Origin: a virus | DNA: 64,000 nucleotides | Strand: one strand, 5' to 3' | IMG/VR virus record: IMGVR_UViG_3300022939_000007 | Span: 35,764-99,763 of that record | Part shown: positions 41,675 to 51,765 of the stretch, in pieces | Numbering within the stretch: the stretch's first letter is position 1 | Layout of the letters: every line of letters begins with the position of its first letter | Notes under the pieces: model-generated | What the model saw: the letters and a program-made list of their open reading frames with translations, nothing else | What the model was told of the DNA's origin: nothing | Databases searched by the model: none | Program-made: the position numbers and the translations under genes

Positions 41675-43147
41675 TTAAGGTTGTTGTCTCCAATATAATC
41701 TTACAGAGTTATCTTGCTGATCTCTAAGTCCGTAAACCCAATTTCCATCCCAAGAAATATGTGCCTTTTGAATATTCGCACCTACTCCAAAGCTTCCTCC
41801 AGTTGTGTAGGAACCTGCTGTTGATAAATCCCAAGCGGTAGTTAATGGAATAGTAGAAGCTGTTCCGCCATATGCAGAGACTACATATAAAACTGTTCCA
41901 AGAGGATTAAATTGTATTGAAGTAATAGTTCTCACTGAATTATTAGCATATGTACTCCAGAAATTAAATGTGTTTGCCAATGTACGAGATGATGTGTCAA
42001 AGGCCGCGCCTAAGTTATATGTTTTAACTTGATTGTCACTAGTTTGGTTGCCAGAAAGAACAAATAATTTCATTCCATCTGTAGAGAATTTTAAATCATA
42101 TATAATAGCCGACTCAGTAAATACACTTACTGTGCTTGCTTGGGTATTACTGTTGAATGCAGTATTTAAATTTGCATATTTTACTGTTTGCTGATCACCA
42201 TAGTATAATTTTGTTCCATCTTCAATATAATCTAAAGCATAAAGCGCTTTTATATTAATATCTCCTGTTTGAGCAAATGCAAGAGTGCTTGGATCATATG
42301 GAGTAGACATAGTAAAATCAACGGGCTTCCCGCCGCCAATTTGATCACTAATTGTCATTTTTGTACCATCTCTGCTTACAGATATTGCACCAGACCTATA
42401 CCACGTACTCCCTACTCCATTTGCAAACCCGCCATAAGTGCTCAATAAAACATTGGAAGTAGATCCCCAAGTACTGGTCATAGTTGAAAATGTAGTTGTC
42501 CAATTAGGTGTAAAGATTAGAGTTAAACTTGTATTCGCACTAACCGCACCATTAACACCATCAGTGGCACTAATTGTAAGAGTGAATGTCCCATCATTGG
42601 CACTATCAGTACTAGGTGTAATAGTAAATACATTATCCACTTGACTCACTGTAGCAATATTTCCCAAACCAGAAGTAGAATAAGTCCATGTAAGAGGAAA
42701 TCCATCTGGGTCTGTAGAAACTGCTGTAATAACTGTTGGAGTTCCATCAGTTGCTAGTTCATAGGTTCCATCTACTCCAGTGATTGCTGATGGAGAATCA
42801 TTCTGCACAGTTGCTATTTTATACCAACCAGAACCATTATAAACGTATATATTATTGTTTGCAGTGACTAATCCAAAATCTCCATTAGACATACCAGTTG
42901 CAGCTATTAGTGCTGCCATATCCGCATATACAGTAGCACCACCACTATCTAATAAACCAGTGTTGTCTGCCAAATCAGAAACATCTGCTGGAATGAGACT
43001 TGTTGTATCAGTTAGTTCAGAAATATCTGAACCTACACCAGCAGCTAATATTTTCCAGGCTCCTGTTGCTGAATTATATCTATATGTTCTTCCATTTGTA
43101 GTAAATGTTTGATTATCACTAGGACTATCTGGAAAGTTTACTGCCAC
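41675..43147 (-). CDS. tail-fibre protein with Ig-like domain and beta-propeller (GTG start)
   Basis: A 490-residue protein. The start codon is GTG at 43147 (MAVNFPDSPSDNQT), with AAGGG upstream; its paralogues use ATG. Modules match the 40148 gene for about 220 residues (head, DISELTDT linker, YVYNGSGWYKI linker, Ig-like domain), then a propeller with SRDGTKMTISDQ, STDGMKLFVLSG and AWDLSTAGSYT-type blades. Two nucleotides separate it from the upstream fibre gene. Confidence 0.82.
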   Translation of the reverse strand: MAVNFPDSPSDNQTFTTNGRTYRYNSATGAWKILAAGVGSDISELTDTTSLIPADVSDLADNTGLLDSGGATVYADMAALIAATGMSNGDFGLVTANNNIYVYNGSGWYKIATVQNDSPSAITGVDGTYELATDGTPTVITAVSTDPDGFPLTWTYSTSGLGNIATVSQVDNVFTITPSTDSANDGTFTLTISATDGVNGAVSANTSLTLIFTPNWTTTFSTMTSTWGSTSNVLLSTYGGFANGVGSTWYRSGAISVSRDGTKMTISDQIGGGKPVDFTMSTPYDPSTLAFAQTGDINIKALYALDYIEDGTKLYYGDQQTVKYANLNTAFNSNTQASTVSVFTESAIIYDLKFSTDGMKLFVLSGNQTSDNQVKTYNLGAAFDTSSRTLANTFNFWSTYANNSVRTITSIQFNPLGTVLYVVSAYGGTASTIPLTTAWDLSTAGSYTTGGSFGVGANIQKAHISWDGNWVYGLRDQQDNSVRLYWRQQP

Positions 43148-43148
43148 T

Positions 43149-46100
43149 TTAGATTACCCTTATCTTTAAGTTTTGTGCTGCAAGAGATTTGATTTTTACT
43201 TTATTTAGAGCCGGAAACTCTGCTTCATAATCAGTTCCATTGATTGCCTGTCTCACTAATGCTTCTGCCTGATATCCAATAGTAACACCATCCGATAGTG
43301 GAGATGCTCCAGATGTTGCATATGGTGCAATCATCAAGTCTAGTGTATCTCCAAGAACATAGTGGTTTGGATCTGTGACTGCTTGGAGTTGTGCTTTGTC
43401 CATTCTGTTAAATGACTGAGCCCCTAGTGCTTCTTGTAGTGTTGCATGTTCGTTGTTATTTGTGCCGTTAACCCAAGTTTCAGATGTGGAATAACCAACA
43501 GTAGTTGAGCCTGTAGAATATTGATAAATTGTGTCGTTGCCGTCATTACCCACAATATACATTTTCTGACCGCTATTACCAAAACATAACCCCTGTGAAT
43601 TGTTATCTTGTTCAAAAGTATCATATGATACTAATGGCGAAGATATAGAAGCTGTACTTATGTCAAAAGCAACACTTAAATTATGTAACTCAACTTTATC
43701 ATTGCCAGATATGTTAAGTATGAATAATTTTGTACCGTCACCATTAAAGGCAAAGCTTTCGCTGTATGCTGTATAAGTATATGCATCAACATAAGTTAAA
43801 TTAGTTATATCCCATGCTGTAGAGAGAGTATATTCATGAATTTTATATGCATTTCTATCCATGGCAAACAACTTAGTGCCGTTATTATTAAAGTTAAAAT
43901 CAAAGAGTCCCGTTTGAGCATTACTGCTGACAGTGGTTAAGGCAGTACTCGTTGTTCCTGAGCCTGCTGTTGAAAGATCATAAGCAGTACTAAGATCAAA
44001 ACTTTCAACTTTATATGTATTAGCGTCACAAGTAAACACTTTGTGACCTGTAGAGGAAAATCTACATCCTACAAGAGTTGTTCCATGAGGATCAATTTTA
44101 TTTACATAAGTGGCTGTACTTACATCAAAAGCAGTTGAAAGTGTAAAATAGTGGAGATCATCAACAAATGAACCAGCCACAATCAAGTGCAACCCATCAC
44201 TACTAATATCTACGGCCCGCGCCGTAGATTCGTATGCATTAACATCTAAACTTTTACTATCGTAAGATGCATTTGCAATATCAAATCCTACTGTAACAGT
44301 TGTTCCAGCATCATTATTATACTGCCAAGTTCCAGAGTTATTCTTAACAATCTTTCTTACGCCGTCACCATCTTTGATAACACTCCAAGATGTTCTGTCA
44401 TCTGTAGAAACTGCATAGAATACATCACCATCATTCTTGGTTTCATCTGCAACCATAGAATCGAGATCGACCCACGATGATGAATTGATTTGACCAGTAG
44501 AACCAGTTAGGACTGGAGAATATTGAGAGTATGGATGTGCTGATGAAGTTCCGCCCGTAATTTCAAAAATTTTCTTTGTTGACATATCACATAACCACAA
44601 CCTTTTTTTATCATAAGACATTAATGTTCTAGCAGCGTAAGCACTGACACCAGCATCGCCCGTAAGAGTTCTGAAATCAATGTTACCAATATTATTCAAG
44701 GAGCTGCTTCCTACACTAAAATAACTTGGCAATGTCAAACTATAGCCTAAACCAGCCGTGCCGCCTGAATATCCCCGTAGCACTGAAAGTCCATCCTCAG
44801 ATACTACGAAAGAATAAGGTATAGTTCCAGTTGTTACGTCTGCATACGATACATATGTCATTGTTGACATGTCATAAGCCGTGCTAAGTGTATATTCTGC
44901 AAGTCCGTCATAAGCACTATTGTCATAATATCCGACTAGAAGTTTTGTCCCATCAGAATTAAATTCGAAAGCATATGGTTGCAAGGTTGTTGTGCTTGGT
45001 GCTCCACCACCACCACTTGTACTGTTCCAAGATCCTCCACTATTGAAATAATAGTAACCAACGTAACTAGCTGTACTAGGATCCCAAGCAGTACTCATAG
45101 TAAAATATTTTATACGATTTGCGCCAGTGTCACTAATCCAAATTTTTGTACCGTCTGGATGAACCCACAGCCATTTCACACCTGAAGTCATTTCATTAGT
45201 ATTTACTTTTGTAGCATCTTCAGTTAATGTACTAAGATCAAATGGTATCGACAAATCATATCTAGTGAATTTATATCCAGTACTTAATCCCGCCACCATA
45301 ACTATTGCGATAGTACCCTCGCTATTAAATCCCACATGTACTATATTAGTTATTGCACTTGAAACATTATTATTATAATTCATTGTTGCTCCTACACCAT
45401 TACCACTCGTAGGAAATATGACAGGAGTAGAAGTAGAATAGCCACTCAATTCAATACCAGACCCATCAGCCTTACCTTCAGCACCAAATAGCTGCCAAGA
45501 AGAAATTGTAGAAGTATCTGCAAAAGCAGTAACTGACTTATATGCACCAGCAGTAGATGTAATAATAGCGGATCCAGAGTTACCTATAACTTTTTTACCT
45601 ACGTCAGATGAAGAGAAAGCAGATGGTATAGATGTTTGAGCAATACGAATAGGCGCGGCCGCCCCCGTTCCACCAATCATGTAAGTATTTCCCGAATTAT
45701 CTCTGGAAAATCTTGGATAGTATCCCCATCCATGCACGCCCGTTTCTTCTACATATACAGCAGTCGTAATATCAAATGCTGTTGATAAATTAAATTTATA
45801 TGCAAACTGTTGTGGATATGAATTGCCTCTTGCACTTACCAACAATAAAGTTCCGTCATTACTAAACATTGCATTATATAAATTGCCCCAATCTATAGTT
45901 ACCCCAGCAGCAGTCAATATGGTAGATAAATCTACTTCTTGCTTCGATCCAGCAGTAGTAATATCCCATGCAGTTGACATTGTGTATCTTGCTACATAGT
46001 TCCCATTGCAATATAAAATATAATCACCATTATTGGAAGGATTTGGAGGGCCTGCTTGCCAATTTGTTGTAGATGGAATACCGTTTCCGCTCGGTATAAA

Positions 46101-47006
46101 TGTTTTGTTTTGATAGGAAATTGTACTAGCATCCCAAGGAGTACTTAATTGGTATTGATGCGTTGTCTCTTTTCTATGAATATACATATAAGTACCACTT
46201 TCATCAATTCCAAAATTACTTGTTCTATGGTCACTTGTAGTGCCTCCTTGAGTCACATCAAAATAAGCAGATTGATTTGAATAATCTGCCACTGTAGTAC
46301 TATAAGCAACGGCAACATTAAATCCATGAATTCTTTGTTTATGTATTTGAGAGGTATGAACCTGCAATGTCAGAGCTTTGGTTCCGTCAGGACTCATAGC
46401 AAAAGTGTATAATTCTGGTGAACTCCCATCAGTGAGATTATTATTAATAAGTAAATTGCTTAAAGTAACCTCATATCCGGCCTCATTTCCATAATCTGGA
46501 ATGGTCGCCGCTATTTGGTGTGTTGAAATTATAGGATCGCTACTTGTAAAAGTACCATCGCCAGTTGCGCTTGGAGTTAAACTAATCGATGAATAAGAAA
46601 TAGGCTTTTCATCAAAGAAGTCATAATTGGTTGCGTTTGCGTTAACATCCCAATTTCCTTTGGATGTCAGTCCTCCTTGTGGGACTTCTTTGAACACACT
46701 TACATTTGGAACTGGAGAGATGTTTTCTGAGAGTGTTATTTCAGTTTCTTCGTTTTGTGTAAATGTTTTTGTGAGTGTGCCCAAAGCACCAGCAGTAGAT
46801 GAAGTTGGCGCTCCAGCAAGACTTGAATATTGGCCATCAAAGAGCAGATTGGTTGTATCTGTTAAATCTGATATATCTGCTGGAATAGGACTTGTTGCCT
46901 CTGGTCTTCTATTCCACACTCCAGTGGTTGAATTGTATTCATACGACTTTCCACCAGATGTAAAAATCTGTCCATTTGTCGGTGAATTTGGAAAATTGAT
47001 TGCCAT
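43149..47006 (-). CDS. large tail-fibre protein with about eleven propeller repeats
   Basis: A 1285-residue protein. MAINFPNSPTNGQI head, DISDLTDT linker, no Ig-like domain. The body consists of repeats of about 45-60 residues with the consensus DGTKxxxxxxxxxxxxxxYxLSTAWDISTATYV, for example MSTAWDITTAGSK, LSTAFDITTAVYV, MSTAWDPSTASYV and LSTAYDLSTAGSG; I count about eleven. This is the pattern of YVTN/lactonase-type beta-propellers. Two repeat clusters are split by a region near residues 850-950 containing SSWVDLDSMVADETKNDGDVF. The C-terminus (YHVLGDTLDLMIAPYA-like, then VKIKSLAAQNLKIRVI) resembles a chaperone/trimer end. Confidence 0.82.
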   Translation of the reverse strand: MAINFPNSPTNGQIFTSGGKSYEYNSTTGVWNRRPEATSPIPADISDLTDTTNLLFDGQYSSLAGAPTSSTAGALGTLTKTFTQNEETEITLSENISPVPNVSVFKEVPQGGLTSKGNWDVNANATNYDFFDEKPISYSSISLTPSATGDGTFTSSDPIISTHQIAATIPDYGNEAGYEVTLSNLLINNNLTDGSSPELYTFAMSPDGTKALTLQVHTSQIHKQRIHGFNVAVAYSTTVADYSNQSAYFDVTQGGTTSDHRTSNFGIDESGTYMYIHRKETTHQYQLSTPWDASTISYQNKTFIPSGNGIPSTTNWQAGPPNPSNNGDYILYCNGNYVARYTMSTAWDITTAGSKQEVDLSTILTAAGVTIDWGNLYNAMFSNDGTLLLVSARGNSYPQQFAYKFNLSTAFDITTAVYVEETGVHGWGYYPRFSRDNSGNTYMIGGTGAAAPIRIAQTSIPSAFSSSDVGKKVIGNSGSAIITSTAGAYKSVTAFADTSTISSWQLFGAEGKADGSGIELSGYSTSTPVIFPTSGNGVGATMNYNNNVSSAITNIVHVGFNSEGTIAIVMVAGLSTGYKFTRYDLSIPFDLSTLTEDATKVNTNEMTSGVKWLWVHPDGTKIWISDTGANRIKYFTMSTAWDPSTASYVGYYYFNSGGSWNSTSGGGGAPSTTTLQPYAFEFNSDGTKLLVGYYDNSAYDGLAEYTLSTAYDMSTMTYVSYADVTTGTIPYSFVVSEDGLSVLRGYSGGTAGLGYSLTLPSYFSVGSSSLNNIGNIDFRTLTGDAGVSAYAARTLMSYDKKRLWLCDMSTKKIFEITGGTSSAHPYSQYSPVLTGSTGQINSSSWVDLDSMVADETKNDGDVFYAVSTDDRTSWSVIKDGDGVRKIVKNNSGTWQYNNDAGTTVTVGFDIANASYDSKSLDVNAYESTARAVDISSDGLHLIVAGSFVDDLHYFTLSTAFDVSTATYVNKIDPHGTTLVGCRFSSTGHKVFTCDANTYKVESFDLSTAYDLSTAGSGTTSTALTTVSSNAQTGLFDFNFNNNGTKLFAMDRNAYKIHEYTLSTAWDITNLTYVDAYTYTAYSESFAFNGDGTKLFILNISGNDKVELHNLSVAFDISTASISSPLVSYDTFEQDNNSQGLCFGNSGQKMYIVGNDGNDTIYQYSTGSTTVGYSTSETWVNGTNNNEHATLQEALGAQSFNRMDKAQLQAVTDPNHYVLGDTLDLMIAPYATSGASPLSDGVTIGYQAEALVRQAINGTDYEAEFPALNKVKIKSLAAQNLKIRVI

Positions 47007-47017
47007 TTGTTTGTTCC

Positions 47018-48790
47018 TTATACTGGTGCAGTGATAGAGACTGTTGGAGTGCTATTAATACCTTTCATGTGTCCATATGTAGAACCATTGTCTGTATATG
47101 TATAATCAGTACCAAAAGACACACTCGTTTGATTCGTTCCATTAGCATTTACAGAACTATTATAACCACCGGCAAAAGCGCAGTCCGTAATTCTTACTCT
47201 ATTAAAGTCACCACTATAGTTAGTCAGCCATGAAGAATAATTTACAAACGAACAGTTTATAAATGAACCATATCTTGTTGATCCACTACCATAAACCCAC
47301 GAAACAGGGTTTCCATTTAAATCAACGATACAGTTTTGTACATATCCACCACCATCATCTCTTCTTAAAGCGCTTCTGTAACTATCGGCGGCCGGATTAG
47401 GGACCCCCAATCTAACTACTCTCATGTTGGCAAAATGGTGGTCATGATCTGTCGGAACTGTACCATTAGAGAAAATTGGTTTTTCTCTCGCGCCAGCATC
47501 TTTCAAATTTAAAACAACATCAGCAGGGTCTTTTGTTTTTCCTACAATCGCAATAGCTTTTCCCCTCCAGTTACTACTGTTATAACCATCCCAATTAGTA
47601 GGATCCAATTCATATACGCCGGGGTCTAATAATAATGCATCTCCATCACTGGCAGCATCTATGATAGAGTTTAAACTATCAGTCCCAGATCCCGAATAAC
47701 TTACAGTTGTTAAATTCCCACTTGTAAGTGCTAAATATTGAGATGCATATCCATTATAGAATGAAAGAGAAAATGTAGAAGTTCTTGAAGATACATGAGT
47801 TCCATCAGATGCTCTAAATCTTAAAGAAAAACTTCCTTCGTCACTAGAATTAGTTGATGGTGTAATGGTAAATGTACCACCACTATTTGTTATGGTTGCT
47901 TGGGTTTGGTTTGATGGATTTGTAACATGGTCATAAACTATTGGAAATCCTTCAGGATCAGATGCTGCGATTGCAACAGTAGTTGCTGTTCCAGTAGTAG
48001 CTAATTCATATTCACTCGCTGGTTCTGTACTAAAAATAGGACTTTCGTTTGTACCACTAGAAATCCTATCCCACTCAGTTCCATCCCAAATATACAATGC
48101 TTTAGTATCTTGTGCAAATGCAAAATCACCTTCAGTATTTCCAGTAGATGGAAATGCTGCTAAATTTGCATAAGCGGTAACGCCGCCACCCAATAAACCA
48201 GTGGTGTCAGTCAAATCAGAAACATCCGTAGGAACGGCTGTTGCCTCTGAATTCATCTGCACCCATTGATTAGATGAACCATCTGAATAGTAAACAAAGA
48301 GATTGAGATTTGCAGTATCAAACCAAAGTTGTCCTGTGGATGGACTTGTTGGTGCGGTATCAGATGCCGTCACTTGGACAGTTGTGGCTTGTCCGGCAAG
48401 GTCTAACCATTGCTGACTGTCTCCATCATCATAGTATGTATACCATGTGAGAGTGGAACTATCGAACCAAAAGTCTCCGTTTGCTGGAGAAGAAGGTGCG
48501 GTGTCAGAAACCGTTGCTCCCATTTGAGCATCATTTGAAGATAGCTCAATCCACTGTTGACTGTCTCCATCGTCATAATATGCATATAAATTTAGAGATG
48601 TGCTATTAAACCACATATCTCCATCAGAAGGACTTGAAGGGGCAGTATCAGAGATTGAGAGAGAACCCCCACCACTACTAGCAGATGATTGAACATTCCA
48701 AGTTCCAGTTGCTGAACTCCACACTAATGTTTTGTTTGCAAGAACTACGGTTTGTCCATTTGTTGGTGAATTTGGAAAATTAATTGCCAT
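47018..48790 (-). CDS. tail-fibre protein with triple linker repeat and beta-helix
   Basis: A 590-residue protein. MAINFPNSPTNGQT head, then three copies of a 48-residue-period DTAP linker (residues 47-83, 95-131, 143-179), an AFAQDTKALYIWDGTEW linker (about 221-237), an Ig-like domain (about 245-350), and a C-terminal domain beginning SYSGSGTDSLNSIIDAASDG. In that domain, DGDALLLDPGVYEL, IAIVGKTKDP, VQNCIVDLNGN, FINCSFVNYSS and VRITDCAFAGGYN are the rungs of a right-handed beta-helix (pectate-lyase-like). Such helices in phage fibres bind or cleave polysaccharides; no catalytic residues can be named with certainty. Confidence 0.83.
   Translation of the reverse strand: MAINFPNSPTNGQTVVLANKTLVWSSATGTWNVQSSASSGGGSLSISDTAPSSPSDGDMWFNSTSLNLYAYYDDGDSQQWIELSSNDAQMGATVSDTAPSSPANGDFWFDSSTLTWYTYYDDGDSQQWLDLAGQATTVQVTASDTAPTSPSTGQLWFDTANLNLFVYYSDGSSNQWVQMNSEATAVPTDVSDLTDTTGLLGGGVTAYANLAAFPSTGNTEGDFAFAQDTKALYIWDGTEWDRISSGTNESPIFSTEPASEYELATTGTATTVAIAASDPEGFPIVYDHVTNPSNQTQATITNSGGTFTITPSTNSSDEGSFSLRFRASDGTHVSSRTSTFSLSFYNGYASQYLALTSGNLTTVSYSGSGTDSLNSIIDAASDGDALLLDPGVYELDPTNWDGYNSSNWRGKAIAIVGKTKDPADVVLNLKDAGAREKPIFSNGTVPTDHDHHFANMRVVRLGVPNPAADSYRSALRRDDGGGYVQNCIVDLNGNPVSWVYGSGSTRYGSFINCSFVNYSSWLTNYSGDFNRVRITDCAFAGGYNSSVNANGTNQTSVSFGTDYTYTDNGSTYGHMKGINSTPTVSITAPV
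48250..48652 (-). repeat. three in-frame copies of a 144-bp (48-residue) linker module
   Basis: Within the 47018-48790 fibre gene the unit SDTAPSSPSDGDMWF...YDDGDSQQW occurs three times at an exact 48-residue period. Copies have diverged at the DNA level but keep the spacing. Single copies of the same unit are found in the genes at 30514 and 31313 and near the C-terminus of the giant fibre. Confidence 0.85.
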
Positions 48791-48820
48791 TTATTTTACC
48801 CTTATTTTATTTCATGTGCC

Positions 48821-51400
48821 TTATGTCATCATTTGTAGTTGAATGATACCAGGCCTTTTGTCATTTACTATATATAGATATCGCCCGTTTGAAGACCAAG
48901 TAAAATATGCAGGATTGTCTATACCTGTATATAATCTTTTTCCATCTGGAACCGTAAAAGTTCCAGTATTACCATTGTGTTGTATTGACCATCTACCGCC
49001 AGTATTAGCGTCAGTGTGGGTATAGTCAGTTATTAATTGCACTATACTTTTATCTTCAGGTCCAACATATATATTCTTACCTCTTCCATCATATCTAAAT
49101 CCATCAATTGAAGCAACTACTGGCATTTCTTCTCTATTATTTGCAGTAACAAGAACTCTAGTTGCAGTATTAAGATCCCAAGCAGTAGATAAATTCCACT
49201 GATGCATCCAACCACCACCAACCATAAATACTCTTGTTCCATCTAGTTTGAACTGAAGATCTGTAGGTTGTGAAAATGCTGGGGCGTCAGTTCCGCCAAA
49301 AGCAGCTGAATCGAAATCATAATATGAGTTATGAGTTAGTGTAGTAATATCGTATGGCGTTGTCATGTCAAACTCGTCAATACCATCTCCCACTGTTCCA
49401 CATACATACAGTTTTGTTCCGTCTGGTTTTAACGCAATCCCTCTAGCACTAGTTTCATATGTAAATATGCTTATACTACTTTTTCCATCATAGGTTGCTG
49501 TATTTACCATAAAGGGAGTAGCTAATGTGTATCCTATAATAACATATTCTCCACCCCAAACTAAGATATACATTTTTGTTCCATCTTCACTAATACACAT
49601 TGATTGAGTTTTAGTAGCTTTATCAACAAATACATTATCTATATCAACATGCATATAGTCATTAAAGTCTGGAAGATTTGCAGTATTTAAATCCCAAGCA
49701 GTAGATAAAGTATATCTAACAACAATATCTGATTGAGCGCCGACCTGATACATATAAACTCCGTCAGGACTAAATGTAATACCTTCTGGAGAACCTTCAT
49801 CCTGATAGCGTCCAAGATATACAGGCCTTATTGTATAGTCATAAACAGCAGTTGTAACATCCCAGGCAGTACCTAAATTGTATATGTCTATATCAGCACC
49901 TGTTCCCCCTTGTATATACATTATCGTTCCATCAGATTTAAATGCTAAATCATATGGATTAGCTTGTTGTCCAGAAACTGAGAAAGATCCTAGTTGAGTT
50001 GCTACAGATATTTCCCAAGGAGTTGGGCAGCTATAATTGTAGACAGTTTTATCGCCAGTCCCCACATAATACCAAGAAGACCCGTCTGGCTTAAAGAAAA
50101 GTCCGTGAGGATTTAGGCCAGGGCCTGGACCTACAGTCCTAGTTAAAGATGCAGTGCTAATATCCCAAGCAGTACTTAAAGTATATTGATGAAAAGTATC
50201 ATTTACATATCCAGTCATATAGAGTTCAGTGCCATCAGGTTTCCAAAAAGTAGCCTCTGGATTTGCCTCTTGAGAAGAAAAAGAAAATTCTTGAGTGTAG
50301 GTAACATTACTAAGATCCCATGCTGTAGCTAGGGTATACTCTCTTATTTTATCGCTATTCATCCCAGTAACATACATTTTCGTTCCATCTGTTTTAAATT
50401 TTACATCAGTAGGAACCAACTCCCTACCCCCAATAAAAGCGGCATTGGAAGTGCTCACAAAAGAAGCCGTAGAAATATCCCAAGCGGTTGATAGATTTAC
50501 TTCTATGATAGATTGAGTATTGTTACCTCGCGTAAAAAAAGAAGTACCATCAGGTTTGAAGAAAAGATCAGAAATACCTGAATCAAAATCAAAAGCACTC
50601 AAAATATACGTATCATGAGAAATAGTACTAATGTCCCACGCAGTTCCTAAAGTAAAAGAATTTACTTCATCATGCCCGGGCCCCGCCACATAAAGCTTTG
50701 TTCCATCAGGTTTAAAATCAAATGCATAGGGGTTAGTGTTATAAGAACTAAGTGAAATCTCTTGATTAAAAGTAGCAGTGCTTGTATCCCACGCAGTACT
50801 TAGATTATATTCAACCAATCTATCGCTGCTTCTTGATAATAGATACATTTTAGTTCCATCTGAACTCATACGCATACATACCTGAAGGTTAGCCATTTCT
50901 GCTTGAACATTAAGCGTTTTAGAAGAAGAACCAGAAGCGGTAGATATATCCCAGGCAGTACTCAACGTATAGTAATTAATTTCATCATTTCCTGTAGTGG
51001 GGTCGTTATTTCCACCAACGTACATTATCGTACCTTCTGGATTAAAGTAAATAGAGCGGCCGCCGTTATTTTGGTTTGTAGTTTCTTTTGTTTGATCAGG
51101 CACATAAGAAAGAGTCCTAACATCAAAGGGCACCCCAAAACTATACTTACGAACTATTTCATCATCGGCAAGAGTAAATAAATAATTACCATCATTTGAT
51201 ATATACAGATCTTCCCAGTCTACATCAAGTCTATGAATAGGAATACGACTACCTACATTATAAGGACCCTTTTCAATGCTAAACCCAATGTCATTGTTTG
51301 AAAAAACATTTAACTTAGTTTTTAAGAAATGCTCTTCTATATCAAATACCCCAGAAGTTCCTGTGATATTTTTGCCAATTATACCACCATTTGAGCTCAT
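48821..51400 (-). CDS. tail-fibre protein composed of about thirteen propeller repeats
   Basis: An 859-residue protein with its own N-terminus (MSSNGGIIGKNITGTSGVFD) rather than the MAINFPNSP head. From about residue 60 to the end it consists of about thirteen units of FxPDGTxxYxxGxxxDxIxxYxLSTAWDISTAT, for example KPDGTKLYVAGPG and LSTAWDISTASFV. Thirteen units could build two propellers of six or seven blades. The ATG overlaps the stop of the small structural gene upstream (ATGA). Confidence 0.82.
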   Translation of the reverse strand: MSSNGGIIGKNITGTSGVFDIEEHFLKTKLNVFSNNDIGFSIEKGPYNVGSRIPIHRLDVDWEDLYISNDGNYLFTLADDEIVRKYSFGVPFDVRTLSYVPDQTKETTNQNNGGRSIYFNPEGTIMYVGGNNDPTTGNDEINYYTLSTAWDISTASGSSSKTLNVQAEMANLQVCMRMSSDGTKMYLLSRSSDRLVEYNLSTAWDTSTATFNQEISLSSYNTNPYAFDFKPDGTKLYVAGPGHDEVNSFTLGTAWDISTISHDTYILSAFDFDSGISDLFFKPDGTSFFTRGNNTQSIIEVNLSTAWDISTASFVSTSNAAFIGGRELVPTDVKFKTDGTKMYVTGMNSDKIREYTLATAWDLSNVTYTQEFSFSSQEANPEATFWKPDGTELYMTGYVNDTFHQYTLSTAWDISTASLTRTVGPGPGLNPHGLFFKPDGSSWYYVGTGDKTVYNYSCPTPWEISVATQLGSFSVSGQQANPYDLAFKSDGTIMYIQGGTGADIDIYNLGTAWDVTTAVYDYTIRPVYLGRYQDEGSPEGITFSPDGVYMYQVGAQSDIVVRYTLSTAWDLNTANLPDFNDYMHVDIDNVFVDKATKTQSMCISEDGTKMYILVWGGEYVIIGYTLATPFMVNTATYDGKSSISIFTYETSARGIALKPDGTKLYVCGTVGDGIDEFDMTTPYDITTLTHNSYYDFDSAAFGGTDAPAFSQPTDLQFKLDGTRVFMVGGGWMHQWNLSTAWDLNTATRVLVTANNREEMPVVASIDGFRYDGRGKNIYVGPEDKSIVQLITDYTHTDANTGGRWSIQHNGNTGTFTVPDGKRLYTGIDNPAYFTWSSNGRYLYIVNDKRPGIIQLQMMT

Positions 51401-51753
51401 GATATTATCTCATACGAACAAACAAATTGAATTAAAGTGCTTCCAGCCTTAACTTGAATTTTTTCATCTTCACGAAGATAAATTCCATGATCTCTTGAAA
51501 TCGCCACTAACATTGCATTATATGGTATAGTAATTGCAGAACCTATAGCATAAGAATTTCCACCACTTACAAAGTTTACTGATATGTCTACATCATTTGC
51601 TAAATCCGTATTTGTAGCAATTAGGGAGTTAATTTTATATACTTTCCCACTGGATGCCGGATTTGATACTAAATCTGCAAAAGAAGTGGTTGCAACTGCC
51701 CCCACCGTTTCTCCAAGAATTGATGTTACAGTGACTATATTTGGATTAGCCAT
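51397..51753 (-). CDS. small conserved virion-type protein, 118 aa
   Basis: A 118-residue beta-rich protein starting MANPNIVTVTSILGETV, with KVYKINSLIATNTDLAND and LREDEKIQVKAGS. Proteins of this size and pattern accompany fibre genes in marine T4-like phages and are thought to be structural. It could be a fibre cap, connector or chaperone. It is translationally coupled to the propeller fibre gene downstream. A clear AAAGGAGAAAA ribosome site precedes the ATG. Confidence 0.78.
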   Translation of the reverse strand: MANPNIVTVTSILGETVGAVATTSFADLVSNPASSGKVYKINSLIATNTDLANDVDISVNFVSGGNSYAIGSAITIPYNAMLVAISRDHGIYLREDEKIQVKAGSTLIQFVCSYEIIS

Positions 51754-51765
51754 AGATTTTCTCCT

